From NCBI GenBank assembly GCA_021808195.1, contig JAKBCE010000059.1:1-14565 (forward strand): a stretch of 14,565 nt of DNA. Direction: 5' to 3'. This DNA is from Pseudomonadota bacterium (GTDB lineage: Bacteria; Pseudomonadota; Gammaproteobacteria; Steroidobacterales; Steroidobacteraceae). Position 1 is the stretch's first letter. Every line of letters starts with the position of its first letter. Position numbers and translations under genes: made by a program. This document shows positions 13,809 to 14,565 of the stretch, in pieces. The notes beneath the pieces are model-generated. The model was not told where the DNA came from and did not search any database. It saw nothing but the letters and a program-made list of their open reading frames with translations.

Positions 13809-14565
13809 AGACAAACCGCTCGAGATCCGACACCGGCTCCCACGGGGCGCTTTCGGCGAACTGCACGGCGGCGTCGAGTTCACCCATGGCCTCGCGCTCG
13901 AGGCCTCGATAGTCGTCCTCACTCATCAGACCGGCCGAGCGCAGACGCGCACTCAGCGTGACGATCGGATCCTTTTTCTGCCAGGCTTCGACTTCCGCCC
14001 TGTCGCGATAGAGTTGAGGATCGAACATGGAATGGGCGCGGAAGCGGTAGGTACGCATCTCGAGCAGAGCCGGTGCGCGGCTCTGGCGCATCTTCGCGAC
14101 CGCATCGTGGACTGCGGATTCGACCGCGAGCACATCCATACCGTCGACGGCCTGGGCCTCGATGCGGTATGCGGCGGCCTTGGCCGCGACGTTGGTCTCA
14201 GCCTGGGCCCGTTGCAATGCGGTGCCCATGGCATACAGGTTGTTCTCACAGATGAACAGAACCGGCAGCGTCCAAAGGGAGGCGAGATTGAGCGATTCAT
14301 GGAACTCGCCCTCCGCCACGGCCCCATCGCCGAAGAAGCAGACCGTGACGTCGCTGCTGGCCTGAAGCTGCGAGGCGAGCGCCAGACCGACCGCGATCGG
14401 CAGCCCGCCCGCGACGATGGCGTTGCCGCCGAAGAACCGTCGTTCGGCGTCGAAGAGATGCATCGAGCCGCCGCGGCCGCGGCTGCAGCCGCTCTGCTTG
14501 CCATAGAGCTCCGCCATCAGTCGGGTCATCGGAATGCCGCGGACGATGGCATGTCCGTGCTCTCG
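13789..14565 (-). CDS. 2-Oxoacid dehydrogenase E1 component, alpha subunit (N-terminus beyond the window)
   Basis: A partial gene, open through the right edge; 258 residues are visible, and about 65-70 N-terminal residues are probably missing. The visible start ([20 protein letters not shown]) matches the middle of the E1-alpha fold, followed by [14 protein letters not shown] and [20 protein letters not shown]. The thiamine-diphosphate motif is complete: GDG at about 14331-14323, then about 27 residues to the NN pair at about 14244-14239. The phosphorylation-loop-like region [17 protein letters not shown] is present. ATG at 14529 is therefore internal, not the start. The beta gene begins 20 bases before its stop. 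Together with E1-beta and E2 it forms a pyruvate- or acetoin-dehydrogenase-type complex. Operon promoter and true start lie outside the window. Confidence 0.93.
   Translation of the reverse strand, partial: REHGHAIVRGIPMTRLMAELYGKQSGCSRGRGGSMHLFDAERRFFGGNAIVAGGLPIAVGLALASQLQASSDVTVCFFGDGAVAEGEFHESLNLASLWTLPVLFICENNLYAMGTALQRAQAETNVAAKAAAYRIEAQAVDGMDVLAVESAVHDAVAKMRQSRAPALLEMRTYRFRAHSMFDPQLYRDRAEVEAWQKKDPIVTLSARLRSAGLMSEDDYRGLEREAMGELDAAVQFAESAPWEPVSDLERFVYAERTA

Overview
The window is a GC-rich proteobacterial chromosome segment. A gammaproteobacterium is likely, perhaps near Steroidobacterales/Nevskiales; I infer this from the style of the TonB-dependent receptor, the TPR-sulfotransferase and the GC-rich coding, and it is not proven. 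Coding is dense and ordinary from about 2.9 kb rightward. The left 2.5 kb looks accessory.

Left, accessory-looking part (1-2520). A short AT-rich patch holds a 71-residue two-helix membrane protein gene with a very good ribosome-binding site. It abuts a truncated hipA: about 52 recognisable N-terminal codons, then an abrupt change of composition and a stop. The hipB antitoxin/repressor gene upstream is intact and overlaps hipA by ATGA, as in working hipBA modules. Upstream of hipB lie two inverted pairs of an ATATGTGA element with identical geometry. A long stretch without a gene follows, then an acyltransferase-3 membrane protein gene. Just beyond that gene's start is a short stretch resembling the 3' end of a tRNA-Lys gene, a possible attachment-site relic.

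Middle (2521-6067). On the plus strand are an M20D amidohydrolase and, 58 bp later, a TRIC-type (UPF0126) membrane protein. After about 550 bp with no convincing gene comes a small single-domain sulfotransferase.

Right (6126-14565, all minus strand). The reading order of transcription is: 2-oxoacid dehydrogenase E1-alpha (cut by the window edge), E1-beta, lipoyl E2, a stand-alone acyl carrier protein, a 383-bp gap, a TonB-dependent receptor, and a TPR-domain sulfotransferase that converges on the small plus-strand sulfotransferase. The first four genes overlap or nearly abut and are surely one operon. The receptor and TPR-sulfotransferase form a second unit, with a 13-bp perfect hairpin between them that ends three bases before the sulfotransferase start.

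Most notable points: the decapitated hipBA locus with its elaborate operator; a carrier protein inside a pyruvate/acetoin-dehydrogenase-type operon, suggesting acyl transfer to ACP; an E2 whose E3-binding domain lacks the usual arginine; the hairpin controlling a TPR-sulfotransferase; and two unrelated sulfotransferases facing each other. No rRNA, intact tRNA, CRISPR array, transposase or integrase gene was seen.
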